Assembly: GCF_031755915.1 (NCBI RefSeq)
Contig: NC_083379.1
Coordinates: 507,001 to 571,000 of the forward strand
Length of the DNA stretch: 64,000 nucleotides
Direction: 5' to 3'
Origin: Ziziphus jujuba
Taxonomy: Eukaryota > Streptophyta > Magnoliopsida > Rosales > Rhamnaceae
In this document: positions 48,696 to 60,330 of the stretch, one piece after another
Layout: each line of letters starts with the position of its first letter
Numbering within the stretch: position 1 is the stretch's first letter
Notes under the pieces: generated by a model
Seen by the model: the letters and a program-made list of their open reading frames with translations, nothing else
Told to the model about the DNA's origin: nothing
Database searches by the model: none
Position numbers and translations under genes: made by a program

Positions 48696-48732
<37 letters not shown>

Positions 48733-49175
48733 CACAAAAATTTTAACTCAAATCTCAAATTGACCTATTTTCCATTTTCATTGTGGATGTGCATATGGGA
48801 AATTTATCTAATATAAATTTCATTTAATAGGCTACCTCTATAGATTTACTCTTCCATATTAAATTTTTAGTTTTATTTATTTAAAAAAAGATTTAACATG
48901 TAAAACCGAGTCAGTCAGAAATTATTAAAAAAATAAAATAAAATGGAGATTGTTGAGTGACTTTTAGACATCCAACACCTCCCAAATAAATTGGAAAATG
49001 TTTCCCAGCAGACAAGTTCGATCTGTATATTTATATATACCGAGACTTGGAAACTTAATTAGAATCAAATGGTGCGAGGAGCAGATCAAATATCTAAACT
49101 TGAATAAATAACAGAGTAATTGCTAGAGAGATAGTTAAGAAGTACGTAAAATATACTAGCTAACTATCATGTTCG

Positions 49176-49220
49176 TCCAAGATGGAATTGATCATTTCAT
49201 TGGACACTACCCATCTTGGA
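49176..49220. repeat. 10-bp perfect stem hairpin
   Basis: TCCAAGATGG at 49176-49185 is the reverse complement of CCATCTTGGA at 49211-49220, with a 25-nt loop. Too short for a miRNA precursor. Function unknown. Confidence 0.5.
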
Positions 49221-49748
49221 ATGATTAAATATATTTACGTATATATATTTGGCATTTGGGTGCGTGGTAGTGATTTGGTGAGTGTATATATGCACAAGTT
49301 GGACCTTAAAGAAGATGTAAGAGACACCGGTTAGCTTGAGACACATGGTCAAAAACAAAATGATATTAAATGGAGATCATATATATGTTTCATTCTTTAG
49401 TGGAAAACAAGACTGACGGACAGATACTTTGCACCAATATTGTCGTAATACTCAATATGAAAACCAATTGTTCAGCTGGAGATGGAGATCATTATTTAGC
49501 CCAAGAACTTGAGCGACAAACGAGACAATGGCTCGGTATAGATATGCAAATGATGCTTCGCATCTATATATATATATATATATATATGTAAATAAGATGG
49601 CATTTCCACCAAGATATAGATAAAATTGATCCGTCTTTATACTTTAGCAAGTCTAGTACTTGTCCCTGTTGCCCACACCAAGTCAACATCAAAGAAAGGC
49701 AGTTTGGGTTATAGTTATACATAGGTTTGTTGATTATGCCTCACAAAC

Positions 49749-49790
49749 AACCCATGTTGCGCATTACCAAAAAAAAAAAACCCATGTTGC
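49749..49790. repeat. A-tract micro-insertion flanked by 12-nt direct repeats
   Basis: AACCCATGTTGC at 49749-49760 and 49779-49790 encloses GCATTACCAAAAAAAAAA. The TTACC-A(n) end resembles the LINE tail at about 22955 and, reversed, the insert at 58865. Confidence 0.6.
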
Positions 49791-51017
49791 TTATATATAA
49801 ATAAATATATATATACAGTAAACTAATTAATTATTGAGATATATATTGATCGGTAGTCTTCCAAGTACTGCATGTTGATGTGTTCTTGATGATGAAATAT
49901 TGGTGTGCGAAACTATATAGTATTTAGGCAAGTTAATTTGTTAATTTATAATGAAGAACACACCAAGCTGCGTGAGGTAGAGGAATCAAGTGCATCAATT
50001 AGTTACTTGTTGAATTGCATATATATGAGTCGCATCGATCTTTTAGTTGCTTGTAGATCGGCTTATAATAAATAAATAAAGAGACACTATAATTGTAATT
50101 TGTTAATGTGCTGTATAAATTGAGCCGAAAACATTTAATGACCAAAGCAAGACTCATAGTCAAACCACAGTTTCACATATATAATATTACAAGTACACCA
50201 GAGCCTTTGTAAACAACCATTATATATAGCATGAAATAGATTCATCCAAGTTTGTGACACCCATACGACATTTATATCCTTTTTCTAAAAGATTTCTTGC
50301 TTAGATTACAATTGAAAAAAAATTATAATTAAATATATATATACTTGTTAATCACATTATGCTTCTTGCCTCTTACATCGAAATTTCAAAAAAGAAAAGT
50401 TTTAGAGTTATCTAAAAGAATATTTATTATTTTTTTAGAAAAATTTCATTTAGACTCTTCAATTTTACTATAAATATTATAAAATTTTATATTTTTGAAA
50501 AATCATCATTAATTTTTTTTTAAATTTTTTATGTCTATCAAATTAAATACATTTATCATATTACAAATTAATAATATTGTGAAAATGTAATTTTTTATAT
50601 AATTAACATCAATTACTAAAAATTGATAAATAAATTTAAGTGATAATTTTCCAAAAAAGTAAAGAATCCTACTGTAGAAATTAAAGATGTCTAGCTAGAT
50701 GAATTTTGTTTTAGGGGCTGCAAATAAAGGTAGTGCGTAAGTGTATTACCAGGTGGGCCCTAGAGAGGACTGGGAAGTCATTTTCCAATCATAGTGCTCA
50801 ATTATTATACCTTTATTTAGTGTACAAAACAAAAGATCAAATTATTCACCAAAAAAACAAAAAATAAAAAATAAAATTGTACGTTCTTTGAAACCTCATT
50901 TAATACTATTAATCAATAGTATGATAACAGTGGTGAAATAAATGAAAGAAAAGCTATGCCACTCGCTGGACCATGCTATTGCTATGGACTAGACTGGCCT
51001 CCTAACACTTTCAATAT

Positions 51018-51064
51018 TCCAATTTATTTAATTCATCAAAAAACAGAAAGTCCAATTTATTTAA
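51018..51064. repeat. micro-insertion flanked by 14-nt direct repeats
   Basis: TCCAATTTATTTAA at 51018-51031 and 51051-51064 encloses 19 nt (TTCATCAAAAAACAGAAAG). Confidence 0.6.
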
Positions 51065-51080
51065 CCTTCTCATTGGCTCT

Positions 51081-51133
51081 AAAACTACTTCATACAAATA
51101 TACCGTAAAAGGAAAAACTACCTCATGCAAATA
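51081..51133. repeat. micro-insertion flanked by imperfect 20-nt direct repeats
   Basis: AAAACTACTTCATACAAATA (51081-51100) and AAAACTACCTCATGCAAATA (51114-51133) differ at two sites and enclose 13 nt (TACCGTAAAAGGA). It sits only 17 nt from the preceding example. Confidence 0.55.
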
Positions 51134-51866
51134 ATACACAATTATACTATAAAATTTTAAACTCTTTCGAATTGGGGTCAACTGCAAGTATAAAAAAAAA
51201 AAAAAAAAAAAAAAAGAGCCCCTTGGCTATGCATAATAACCACCGTGTAGGGACAGGCATTGCTAATATGCAATGTCCCTGCCATATTTATATCTTTGTT
51301 TTATGATTAAAGAAATAAAATAAATATAATATCCATCACTGAAAAAGAGAAAATTAAGTTAATGATGTGTCACTGCTATATTAATAGGTTTTTTCTTAAA
51401 AGATACAATCTATTTTTATCAAGATAAAATATATATAACCATGTCTGTTGGATTATTAATAGGTTTTTATTGCATAACATATTATGTGTAATTTACATTT
51501 TCCATCAGATTAAATGATAAAAGATCTAATCCTCATATTTATTAAATAATAATTAAAATGATACTGATGATGAGAATTAAAGAATGATACAAAGTTAATT
51601 AAAATAGCAATAAAAAATAAATAAAAAAAAGAAAGAAGATAGAAGATCCATTTTAGCGGAAAAATAATAAATTGAAGATCCAAGTCTTATATATGATATA
51701 AATAAAATAAATATAAAATAAGTGAGTTACCAAAAAAAAAAAAAAAGTATATTTTGTACATTTTTATATCTAAATACACGTTTACTGTTAGATAATAAGT
51801 GAAGCAAATTAGCTACGTACATTGGAGCATAAATACTCCCCAACCACCCTTCTATCATTTCCATTC

Positions 51867-51900
<34 letters not shown>

Positions 51901-52526
51901 CCACCCCCCCAAACAAGTCAAGACGAGAGAAGAGAAAGACCTAAAATTTATATCTTTATTTTATTTTATTTTATGTTTGCTTCTCTATCTTCCTGCTACG
52001 GTGCTTTTCTTCTGCATCAGAAATTTGAAAAGGCTTAATTTATTAGCTAGCTGTTTGGCAATCTATACAAGTTGAAAAGTTCCACCATATTGAAATTGGT
52101 ATATCGCTTAAACCAGAGCTCCGTTGAATGGCGGTGCTCCTTTAAATCGCAGCATCTCCCTTTGTCACACAAATATTGACCTAAGCTGCTATGCCCCCTC
52201 CTTTTATCGCCACCTCTTCCACACCCATCGAATTTCTTCTTGGATATCACCTGGTATCCGATTCCAAATATTGCATCCACCCAACCAAAATTCATTGTTA
52301 CCGAAACTACTATTCCTAGATTATATTATCCGATTCTCCGCGCTTTTTCGATTTCTTTTTTTCTCTTTTGACTTTATATCTCTCTCTCTCTCTCTCTCTC
52401 TCGCGCTATCTATATCTATCTCTCTATTATATGTATGTGTAGAAAGTGTGTAAACTACTCTTTAGGATTGTTTGAAACGGATTTGAGGAGCGGCCCTGGG
52501 TTTGAGGTTTGTGTGTGTGGTGTAAG

Positions 52527-54720
52527 ATGTTAGATTCCGACGGCGAGCTAAACTTGGACACCGCAGTGGCTTCAACTTCAAGCCAAAGCTCAATGAGCAG
52601 CGACAGCTGTAGCAGTTTCAGCCGACTTTCCTTCGACGCTGCGCCTGCGATGATCCCGACCTCTTTCTCGACCACCGGCACGGGCCAAGAGGCACAAGAC
52701 AGCCTGAGCTTGAAGCCTCACCGGTCGTCGGACTTGGCCTACTCGGCCATCCGGTCCGCCACGTTGGGCCTCAAGTCCGGGCTGACATTCCGGGACTTCA
52801 GCCTGATCCGGCGCATCGGAGCGGGAGACATCGGCACGGTGTACCTGTGCCAGCTGAGAAAGTCGGAGGAGCGGGATGCCTGCTTTTATGCGATGAAGGT
52901 GGTGGACAAGGACGCTCTGGCTCTCAAAAACAAGCTCCACAGAGCCGAAATGGAGAGGAAGATCCTCAAGATGCTGGACCACCCATTCCTTCCAACTCTG
53001 TACGCGCAGTTCGAGGCCTCCCATTTCTCTTGTATAGTCATGGAGTTCTGTTCCGGCGGTGACTTGCATTCTCTCCGCCACAAACAGCCTCTCAAACGCT
53101 TCTCTCTATCTTCCTCTAGGTACTTATTCTCTACACTTGTTACATTCTTTCTTTCTTTCTTGCCTTTATCTCTGTCTTTTCTCTGCATTTTTCTCATTCC
53201 ACTTACTTTACCATGCCTGATAAAAGGCAAACCCTGCCCTGCAATATTTTTTTTCCCCATTAATTCTTCATTTTCTCCATCCTAATTTTATTTTATGTGC
53301 ACTTTTTTTTAATTTTTTTTTTAATTTTTTTTTTATATGCTTGCGTTGAAAGGGGACTGAGCTTGTCTGCTTTATTTGTCTGCAATTTCCGTCCTCATCT
53401 GTCATACATACGTATACTCTTTGTTTTTTGTTTTCCTTTGCTTTTACAAACTAATTTTTCGATTTTCTCTCTAATTACTACTTCCCGCTTTAAAAGTTTG
53501 CGTCTCATTGCTCCGGCCGATTCTTTGTTGGACTTAGCCGCAAACTTCCATTAACGAAATTTACCATTATTGGGCCGATAGAATCACAACATTTGTGGCT
53601 ACTTTCGAGATTATAACCTACCAAATCAATCCCAACTTTTTATTTTTGTTTTTTTTATTTTGCTTTTCCTTCTGATACAAGCTACCGTATGACAGACTGA
53701 TGATCATGAATTAACTTTTTCAAATTTCATTTCTGTGCTTTTTTATTTTTATTTTTTATTGTTTGGAATAAAAAATTGTTTTATTGCGGGATTGATTGAT
53801 TGATTTTTAAAATTTAAATTATTGTGAAAAAGAGAGAAATAAATATCTTTTCGTTAATCTTAAGCGGATTCAACTGGAATTGACTGGGTTAAAATAATAT
53901 TCCACACAGGTTTTATGCCGCTGAAGTTCTAGTGGCTCTGGAGTACCTCCACATGCTAGGAATCATATACAGAGACCTAAAACCCGAGAACGTACTGGTC
54001 AGAGCGGACGGTCACATCATGCTCTCAGACTTTGACCTTTCCCTTTGCTCTGATGCAATCCCAGCCGTTGAATCCCCCGACTCCTCCCCACCAGCTACCT
54101 CATCATCTCCAGCTACGCCATCCGATTCTCATACGCGCGCGCACGCAACATCACCAGCCACGCTGACACCCTTCTCTTGCCTCCCTCTCCGCTTCTTCCG
54201 CTCTCGCAAGGTCCAAACGCTGACATCCAACCGGCTCTTCGTGGCCGAACCGGTGGCCGCCCGCTCCAACTCCTTCGTCGGCACCCACGAATACGTCTCC
54301 CCCGAGGTGGCCTCCGGTAGGTCCCACGGCAACGCCGTCGATTGGTGGGCTTTTGGCATCTTCATCTACGAGATGATCTACGGCCGCACGCCATTCGCCG
54401 CCCCATCCAACGACGCCACCCTGCGAAACATTGTGAAAAAGCCCCTCTCCTTTCCAACCCCCACGCCATGCAGCACGCTTGAGAACCACGCGCGCGATCT
54501 CATTTCCAGGCTCTTGAGCAAGGAGCCGGCTTCTCGGCTGGGGTCGAAGCGCGGAGCCGCTGAAGTTAAAAAGCATCCATTTTTCAAGGGCCTCAACTTG
54601 GCTCTAATACGGTCTCTCGCACCGCCGGAGGTCCCGGGTCTGAGAAGGCAAAGAACGTCGCCGTCGGAATATGCCAACATTGATGCCACTAGACAATCAA
54701 CGGCGTTCGATTACTTTTGA
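52527..54720 (+). CDS. WAG2: AGCVIII (AGC3) protein kinase, WAG1/WAG2 type
   Basis: WAG and PINOID kinases phosphorylate PIN auxin carriers at the plasma membrane and so steer auxin flow (family knowledge). Exons 52527-53119 and 53910-54720 encode 467 aa; the 790-nt intron splits Arg198. N-terminal Ser-rich region 1-85; glycine loop GAGDIG at 98-103; Lys124 (AMK); catalytic YRDLKPEN with Asp220; DFD at 238-240 in place of DFG, the AGCVIII hallmark. A variable insertion of about 75 residues follows before the activation segment SNSFVGTHEYVSPE (317-330). The C-terminus FDYF resembles a PDK1-interacting tail. The ATG at 52527 is chosen because the codons before it are GT-rich leader without another ATG. 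WAG1 versus WAG2 is not settled. Exon 2 is clearly richer in G+C than its surroundings. Complete and apparently functional. Confidence 0.94.
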
Positions 54721-57700
54721 GAACCAAGTTGCAACGGCGGGATTTTGGCCAAGTGTCGAGTCAGCCCTGCCAGATTTTGTCACTGGCAGGTGACAGTCTT
54801 GTATATTCGAGCTGTCCTTTTTCTTTTTTCTTTTTTTTTTTACGTATATATATATATATATATATCTTGGAAGTTGGAATATGAGAAAAGAAAAAAAAAG
54901 AAGTAAAAATAGAAAAAGAAGCTACACGTTGTGTATACGTAGGCGGGTAGTGGTGCAGTAAGAGGATGTTAGAAAGGCAGCATGGGGAGTTTTACTCCAA
55001 CAGGATTGAACCTTGGAAAATACTGTACGACGTGCTCAAATCACTTTCTTTTTATTATTGTTATTATTTTCTTTTTTTGCACTTTAGGCGCAACCTAACC
55101 CTTTTGTTTACGTGGCATTATCGGCTCTATGACCTGCCATTCCAAAAAATAATTAAATATTTATACTTATAATATCAATGAGGACGCCTGGCCTTATATT
55201 TTAGTGGGAAAAAAAAGAAAAAAAAGGGAACTCTTTGCGTTCTTGGGCATGGAAGTTTCTGTATAAATTTGATATTCATTTGGATGGCTTTATAATTGGA
55301 TTTTATGGTTAATGGCTTTATAATTGGATCGGAAACTTATTTAGCTTTATAAAAAATTTACTCAGTTTGCCGAAGTCTGCAGCTTCGCTTTAGGATTGGT
55401 CTTCTCCTCCCATTTATTGTAATTACTTATGGTTGAATTTTGTCATCCATTACGATGAAGAATCTTTTTATGCTTAAGAAATAATCAAATATATATATTT
55501 ATATATATATGTATATATAAATGAGATAAAATATTGTTAAGAAACAGAATGGTTTACGTTCTTATTAAGTTACATAGAGTCGATTGGTTGACCTTTATTA
55601 AGGAACAATAATAATAATAATACTCATTACTATGTTTGAAACCCGCCTACAATAACAGCACATCTAACATAGAAGCATCAAACCTTGACATGATAAATTT
55701 GTCCTAGCATGTTGTAATAAGTAAAAACATAGAAGCATCAAAACTGCATATAATTTTGAGAAAAAAAAAAAAAAAACTACATGTATTCACAGAGAGGAAG
55801 TGTTTTATCGTCCTAGAAAGTATCTGACACCTAAATAAAAAATAAAATTTATAAATGATTAAAAACTAAAAATTTATATGAACAAGGAGCAATTATGTCA
55901 TTTATATTTTTCCATTGTAATTTATAAGACAGTTTCAAAAGATCCAAAACATATGAATGATGTAGATGTACAGTATTGTGGAAGATGTATCATTTTCTCT
56001 AATACATTATTCGTACCAGCTGTTAATAAACAGAGCTGAGATAATTGTACTGATGATAGTGACCCTCACATCAAAGAGTTTTGAATAATTCAGATAAAGA
56101 TATACTATTATATGACGTACGTCTTTCATATATTCCACATAATTTCTCACATGATTTAATTTATTTATTCTTTTTAAAAAAAAAAAAAAAAAAAAAAGCT
56201 TACTTTTAAGACCAATCCTTGCAAATAATAAATTATGCTTTTTCCTAACAACATCATAAAAAAAAACTTAAATCTCAAAACTCCAAATATAAACTGATTT
56301 TGTTCATCAAAAGAAAGAATATGATAAACTCGATCAGTTGCTCCAATATGCTAAGAAGCTGTAGTTTGTGGGTTAAAATCTTGGGAATGAAGTGACAAAA
56401 TGAAGTTATAATAGAGAGTGGTTAAGGAATAAGAGTAGCAAACAAACTAGTTATACCAAACAAAACTAAACTCCAAACGTCCTGTCCTCCATTTTTGTTG
56501 TGGTAAGTAGTAAGCAAAACTGAAAGGGACCCACTCCAACGCGGCTCTTAAACAGTGGGGATAAAAGAAGAATCATAAGGGTGGAAACAGGGGGGATGAT
56601 GGTGCATCGGAGGGGTGGGATTGAGCTATATATGAAGTATATAAAACGAGGGTGGTTTTAAAATGATTGGATAATAATAAATTAGTTGAAATCAAAGCCC
56701 CAAAAAGGGGCGTGTAAAAAGTCGTGGTGAGCTTTTGCATAGGCCGAGGTTGTAATAGAGAGGGATGGAGATGGATGCGGACATGTAACGTGGAAAACAC
56801 AGTCCAATGGTGATGTGAGCGTGAGGAACACGGAGGGAGGGGGGTGAAGTGGGCAGAGGACTAATGGGTGGGAATCTAGAAATAGGAAGTGCAATTGACA
56901 ACACATGGTGATGTCCATGTGACCACCTGCCAACCAGGCAGACCCCCCCTCCCTCCCCACCTCACTTTAAACCACTGTCCCCCTTCTTGTCCCAAACCCA
57001 GCCCCACCCCCTCCTTAAAACCCCATCACTAAATTTATTAATTAAGCCACAATAAAAACAAACCCTCCTTCACAGCTGTCCCACCCCCATCTTCTTACAC
57101 GTGATGCTATGCCATCATGCCATGTGTCCCCACACCTTAACAACAATACCATATTACTTACTCATATAATCACACGATAAATTTTTCACATGCAATGTAA
57201 ATTGTAATGCTTATAACCTCGAAATTAAGCATCAAAAACTCAGTGCTACATCGCTTATACAAGCGTTGCATACAAGTTTTTCTTCTGACATTGTATGTAT
57301 TATCCCCGATTTTGCATCTAATTTTTTTTTTTTTCACGGCTGTTTTTTTACCATTAAATTTGAGTAATTTATAAGTACTAATGATGGGGTGCGCACAAGA
57401 TTATGTTTATTACGTAAAGTGGTTATTAGCTTGTTGGTAAAATCTCAAGTCAATAAAATAATTAATATGGAGCGAGATCTCATCTTTTAACCCCTTGTTT
57501 ACTACAACAAGATACTAGTTACGATTAATGGAATAATAATGGTAAACACAAGGTAGACATTGATTAGAGGGTGCTGTTTACTATATTCTTTCCCTAAAAG
57601 GCAAATAATAAAAATTATAAATATTTATAAAAAATCATAGGTAAACGAGATATGGGGCGACTTTTTTTGATTTTGGGACACTTTTTTAAAACGGGGCCAA

Positions 57701-57789
57701 CTAAGGTAATCCCTCCTCTATTAAAGAGTTTGACTTCGATTTTCCAAAACAACGACACAACTAAAACTTTGTCAACAATTTTCATATCT

Positions 57790-57839
57790 AACTAATTGAA
57801 TATAACATGTTTATCAAACAAACTAATTGAATATAACAT
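57790..57839. repeat. micro-insertion flanked by 19-nt direct repeats
   Basis: AACTAATTGAATATAACAT at 57790-57808 and 57821-57839 is perfect and encloses 12 nt (GTTTATCAAACA). Confidence 0.65.
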
Positions 57840-58847
57840 ATAAAATTTGTTGGGTTGGGAGCAAAACGGCAGTTTGAGGACTACCTTCACAGAGATACAT
57901 AAAGTTTTATATTTTGCAATGTGAAATGCATGTCGGGGTTTGATTATGCAACACAAATTGGTAGGTAACAATTATGAAAAACTAAATTATACAAATTTCT
58001 TCGACAACCTATAAAGTCCATTCACTCACACCTTTAGCTTATGTCGTTAAAAAACTGTTTCTAAAAAAAAGTAACCAAATAATGTTGTTAAGGATGCAAA
58101 ATTAATGCACTAAACGGATAAATTAAGATTATGTTAATATGCCTTGTTGGTAAATATATTACATAGGCTTCTTGGAGGATTAAAACTACATAATTATTTA
58201 TAATAATTTTATCAAGGGTTTATAATTCAACAGTGTGGAGTGGTTCAATAATGCAATGTGATTTTATCGATCAACATCCGACAGCTTGACCCAAAATAGA
58301 ACGAAAACGTCAACGGGAAAAACAACATGGCAGCTGGAGAGTGGTGGAGACTAGCATGAAGTTTCAGATCTACGCCGTACAAATCCACTGTCAAACTCAG
58401 AATAAAGGATGCTGATGATGATGATGCGTGTCTCTGATTAAGCATATAAGGCTCCATGGGTCCCGTTCGTTGGTTTAAGAACCCCACACAAGATGCCAAA
58501 ATTACCAATGCCATGGGCTGCTCAGCCTCTGCCTAATACGGCGTCGCGCGCTCTCTGGTTCCTTGTAAGTAGTAAACAAATTTTAAAAAGAAAATAAAAT
58601 TGTAAATTCAAAGAAATGTGTGGGGGGTACAAAGGAACAGGGTAGGGTCACGTGAGCTGAGCATGCACCGTAACTTGTGCCTAGTGAGAGACTCTTAGGC
58701 CTAGTCTTACGTGGTCTATGTCTGTGGGATTCTGAGAAGTAACTATTATTCATTTATTACATTTATTAATACTGCAACTGAAGCTCAGAATTATAATTTT
58801 ATAAATTAACAAGAATTTTAAGTAGGGTGTAGGCCTGCTGCAACATC

Positions 58848-58912
58848 TTGCTTGCGATCTATTATTATTATTATTATTTTTTTTTTTTTGGTAAATTGCT
58901 TGCGATCTATTA
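58848..58912. repeat. T-tract micro-insertion flanked by 17-nt direct repeats
   Basis: TTGCTTGCGATCTATTA at 58848-58864 and 58896-58912 is perfect. The 31-nt insert is (TTA)n, a T-tract, then GGTAAA. Reversed, it is TTTACC plus an A-tail, as at 49761. Confidence 0.7.
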
Positions 58913-60002
58913 ATTGGGCTTCAGATTTTAATATCTTTTCATGAAGTTAAAAATTTGAATTAATTGCATTTTGGTAATACTATGATTTCAAGATGTCACA
59001 ATTTAAACTCTTAATTTTAAGATTCATCATATTTGAATCATTTATTTGAACATTCAACCTTTTATAAATTTAATAGTTATATTTTTTGACGCTTAACATA
59101 ATTTTTTGCTTGTTGATATTGAAGATTTCTGTTATAATTGTATTAATGCGTACCAATCCAATGGTCTAGATTGCAGCAAGGTACGAAGTACAAATTAATC
59201 TTTAAATTTTTTTAATTATTGTCACATATTTACATATAAAATATAAAAATACAACAAGATTGTAATTTATCGTACACACTTTTATTGTTCAATTTAACAA
59301 CTAGCCTATCCAAAGTATCTAAAAAGATGATGTGGCAATTGGTTGAAATTTTAAGATAAAAAAGTATGAATAAGTAAAACCTTTGAAGATAAATACAAGT
59401 AAATATAACGTAATTGCATAATATTCCTTTACATTACATCTTGAAATAACAAGACAAGGATAAGGATTCCAAAACAAATTGTATTGGAGGTTAAAAAATA
59501 AAAACTAAAAAAGAAAAAAGAAAAGGAAAATAAAAAGTACGTTTATGGTCTTTTACATTTATAGCATCCATGTGGGTTTCCAAATACCTTGAGACTTGAG
59601 ATTTGCTTTCGGCAGCAAAAGCCGACATACATTTTGTTTTGGTACTTGAAAAATTTTTCATGAAACTGGTTCTCTCTTCTCGGCTGGGCATCTTGGTTAG
59701 TAATTATATTCACCAAACAAAATAAAAAGTAAAAAATATCATATCAGTGTAAACGAGCTGAGTTGATTCATTAATGTCAAACATACTCGATTTATACTTC
59801 ATGACTAAAATAGCCGAACCACCAAATACGGAAAGTGTAATAGACGACCTTTTACATAGTGGAAATAATCAAATTCAAAAGCAATATAACTTCTTCATGT
59901 TCAGGACACAGCCCTGATGACAATGCCTGTAAATAATACCTAGCTAAGGGAAGTCGAGCAGAGGCAACTTTTCTATAAAATTAAAGCACAGATAGAGAAA
60001 TC

Positions 60003-60058
60003 AAAAGTATAACTTAATAATATACTTTTAGCCAAAAAAGTATAACTTAATAATATAC
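60003..60058. repeat. micro-insertion flanked by 23-nt direct repeats
   Basis: A perfect 23-nt repeat beginning AAAAGTATAACTTAATAA lies at 60003-60025 and 60036-60058, enclosing 10 nt (TTTTAGCCAA). Confidence 0.65.
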
Positions 60059-60330
60059 AATATAGTCCAACCTTCCCCATCAAAAAATCTAATTCTTACA
60101 CGTCTAAACAAAAGCATCCTAGTTTTTAAGAAAAAATACAGATGATAGAAAAGCCAAAATGAGGAAAGTGGCTAAACTCGTCCAGTGAGATATTCACTTA
60201 TAGCAACATAGCAACAGTCAAGAGTAAAAGAAATGCATATATAATGAAAATAGAAACACGGATGCTTCACTTAAGCATATACAGACTTGGTTTCATCACC
60301 AGGGAGAGATATCGAATTCATGGAAAGCCA

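Larger units (their letters stand above)
42471..52526. other. 10-kb gene-poor spacer upstream of WAG kinase
   Basis: AT-rich, with no recognisable coding family on either strand. Contents: an inverted repeat at 45632-45785, (TA)n runs at 47578-47600, 48164-48195, 48531-48559 and 48701-48729, repeat-bracketed small insertions at 49749, 51018 and 51081, a (CT)n near 51872, and another (CT)n near 52380 in the likely WAG leader. Frames at 46738-47281 are hydrophobic but lack any signature. Confidence 0.65.
54721..60330. other. intergenic spacer between WAG kinase and F-box gene
   Basis: No gene recognised. Contains (TA)n at 54846-54865 (in the likely 3' UTR of the kinase), a 30-nt local duplication around GGCTTTATAATTGGAT at 55283-55330, C-rich sequence at 56930-57090, and small repeat-bracketed insertions at 57790, 58848 and 60003. 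Minus-strand frames at 56573-56960 and 58245-58514 lack family signatures. Confidence 0.65.

Noticed and set aside
47578..48729. Four (TA)n runs looking like a regular array
   Set aside because: Spacings are irregular and flanks unrelated; ordinary microsatellites. No CRISPR-like spacer-repeat structure exists in the window.
52590..53081. 163-codon minus-strand frame opposite WAG exon 1
   Set aside because: Shadow of the GC-rich kinase coding sequence on the other strand.
58245..58514. 89-codon minus-strand frame
   Set aside because: No family signature, and antisense or upstream context offers no support.
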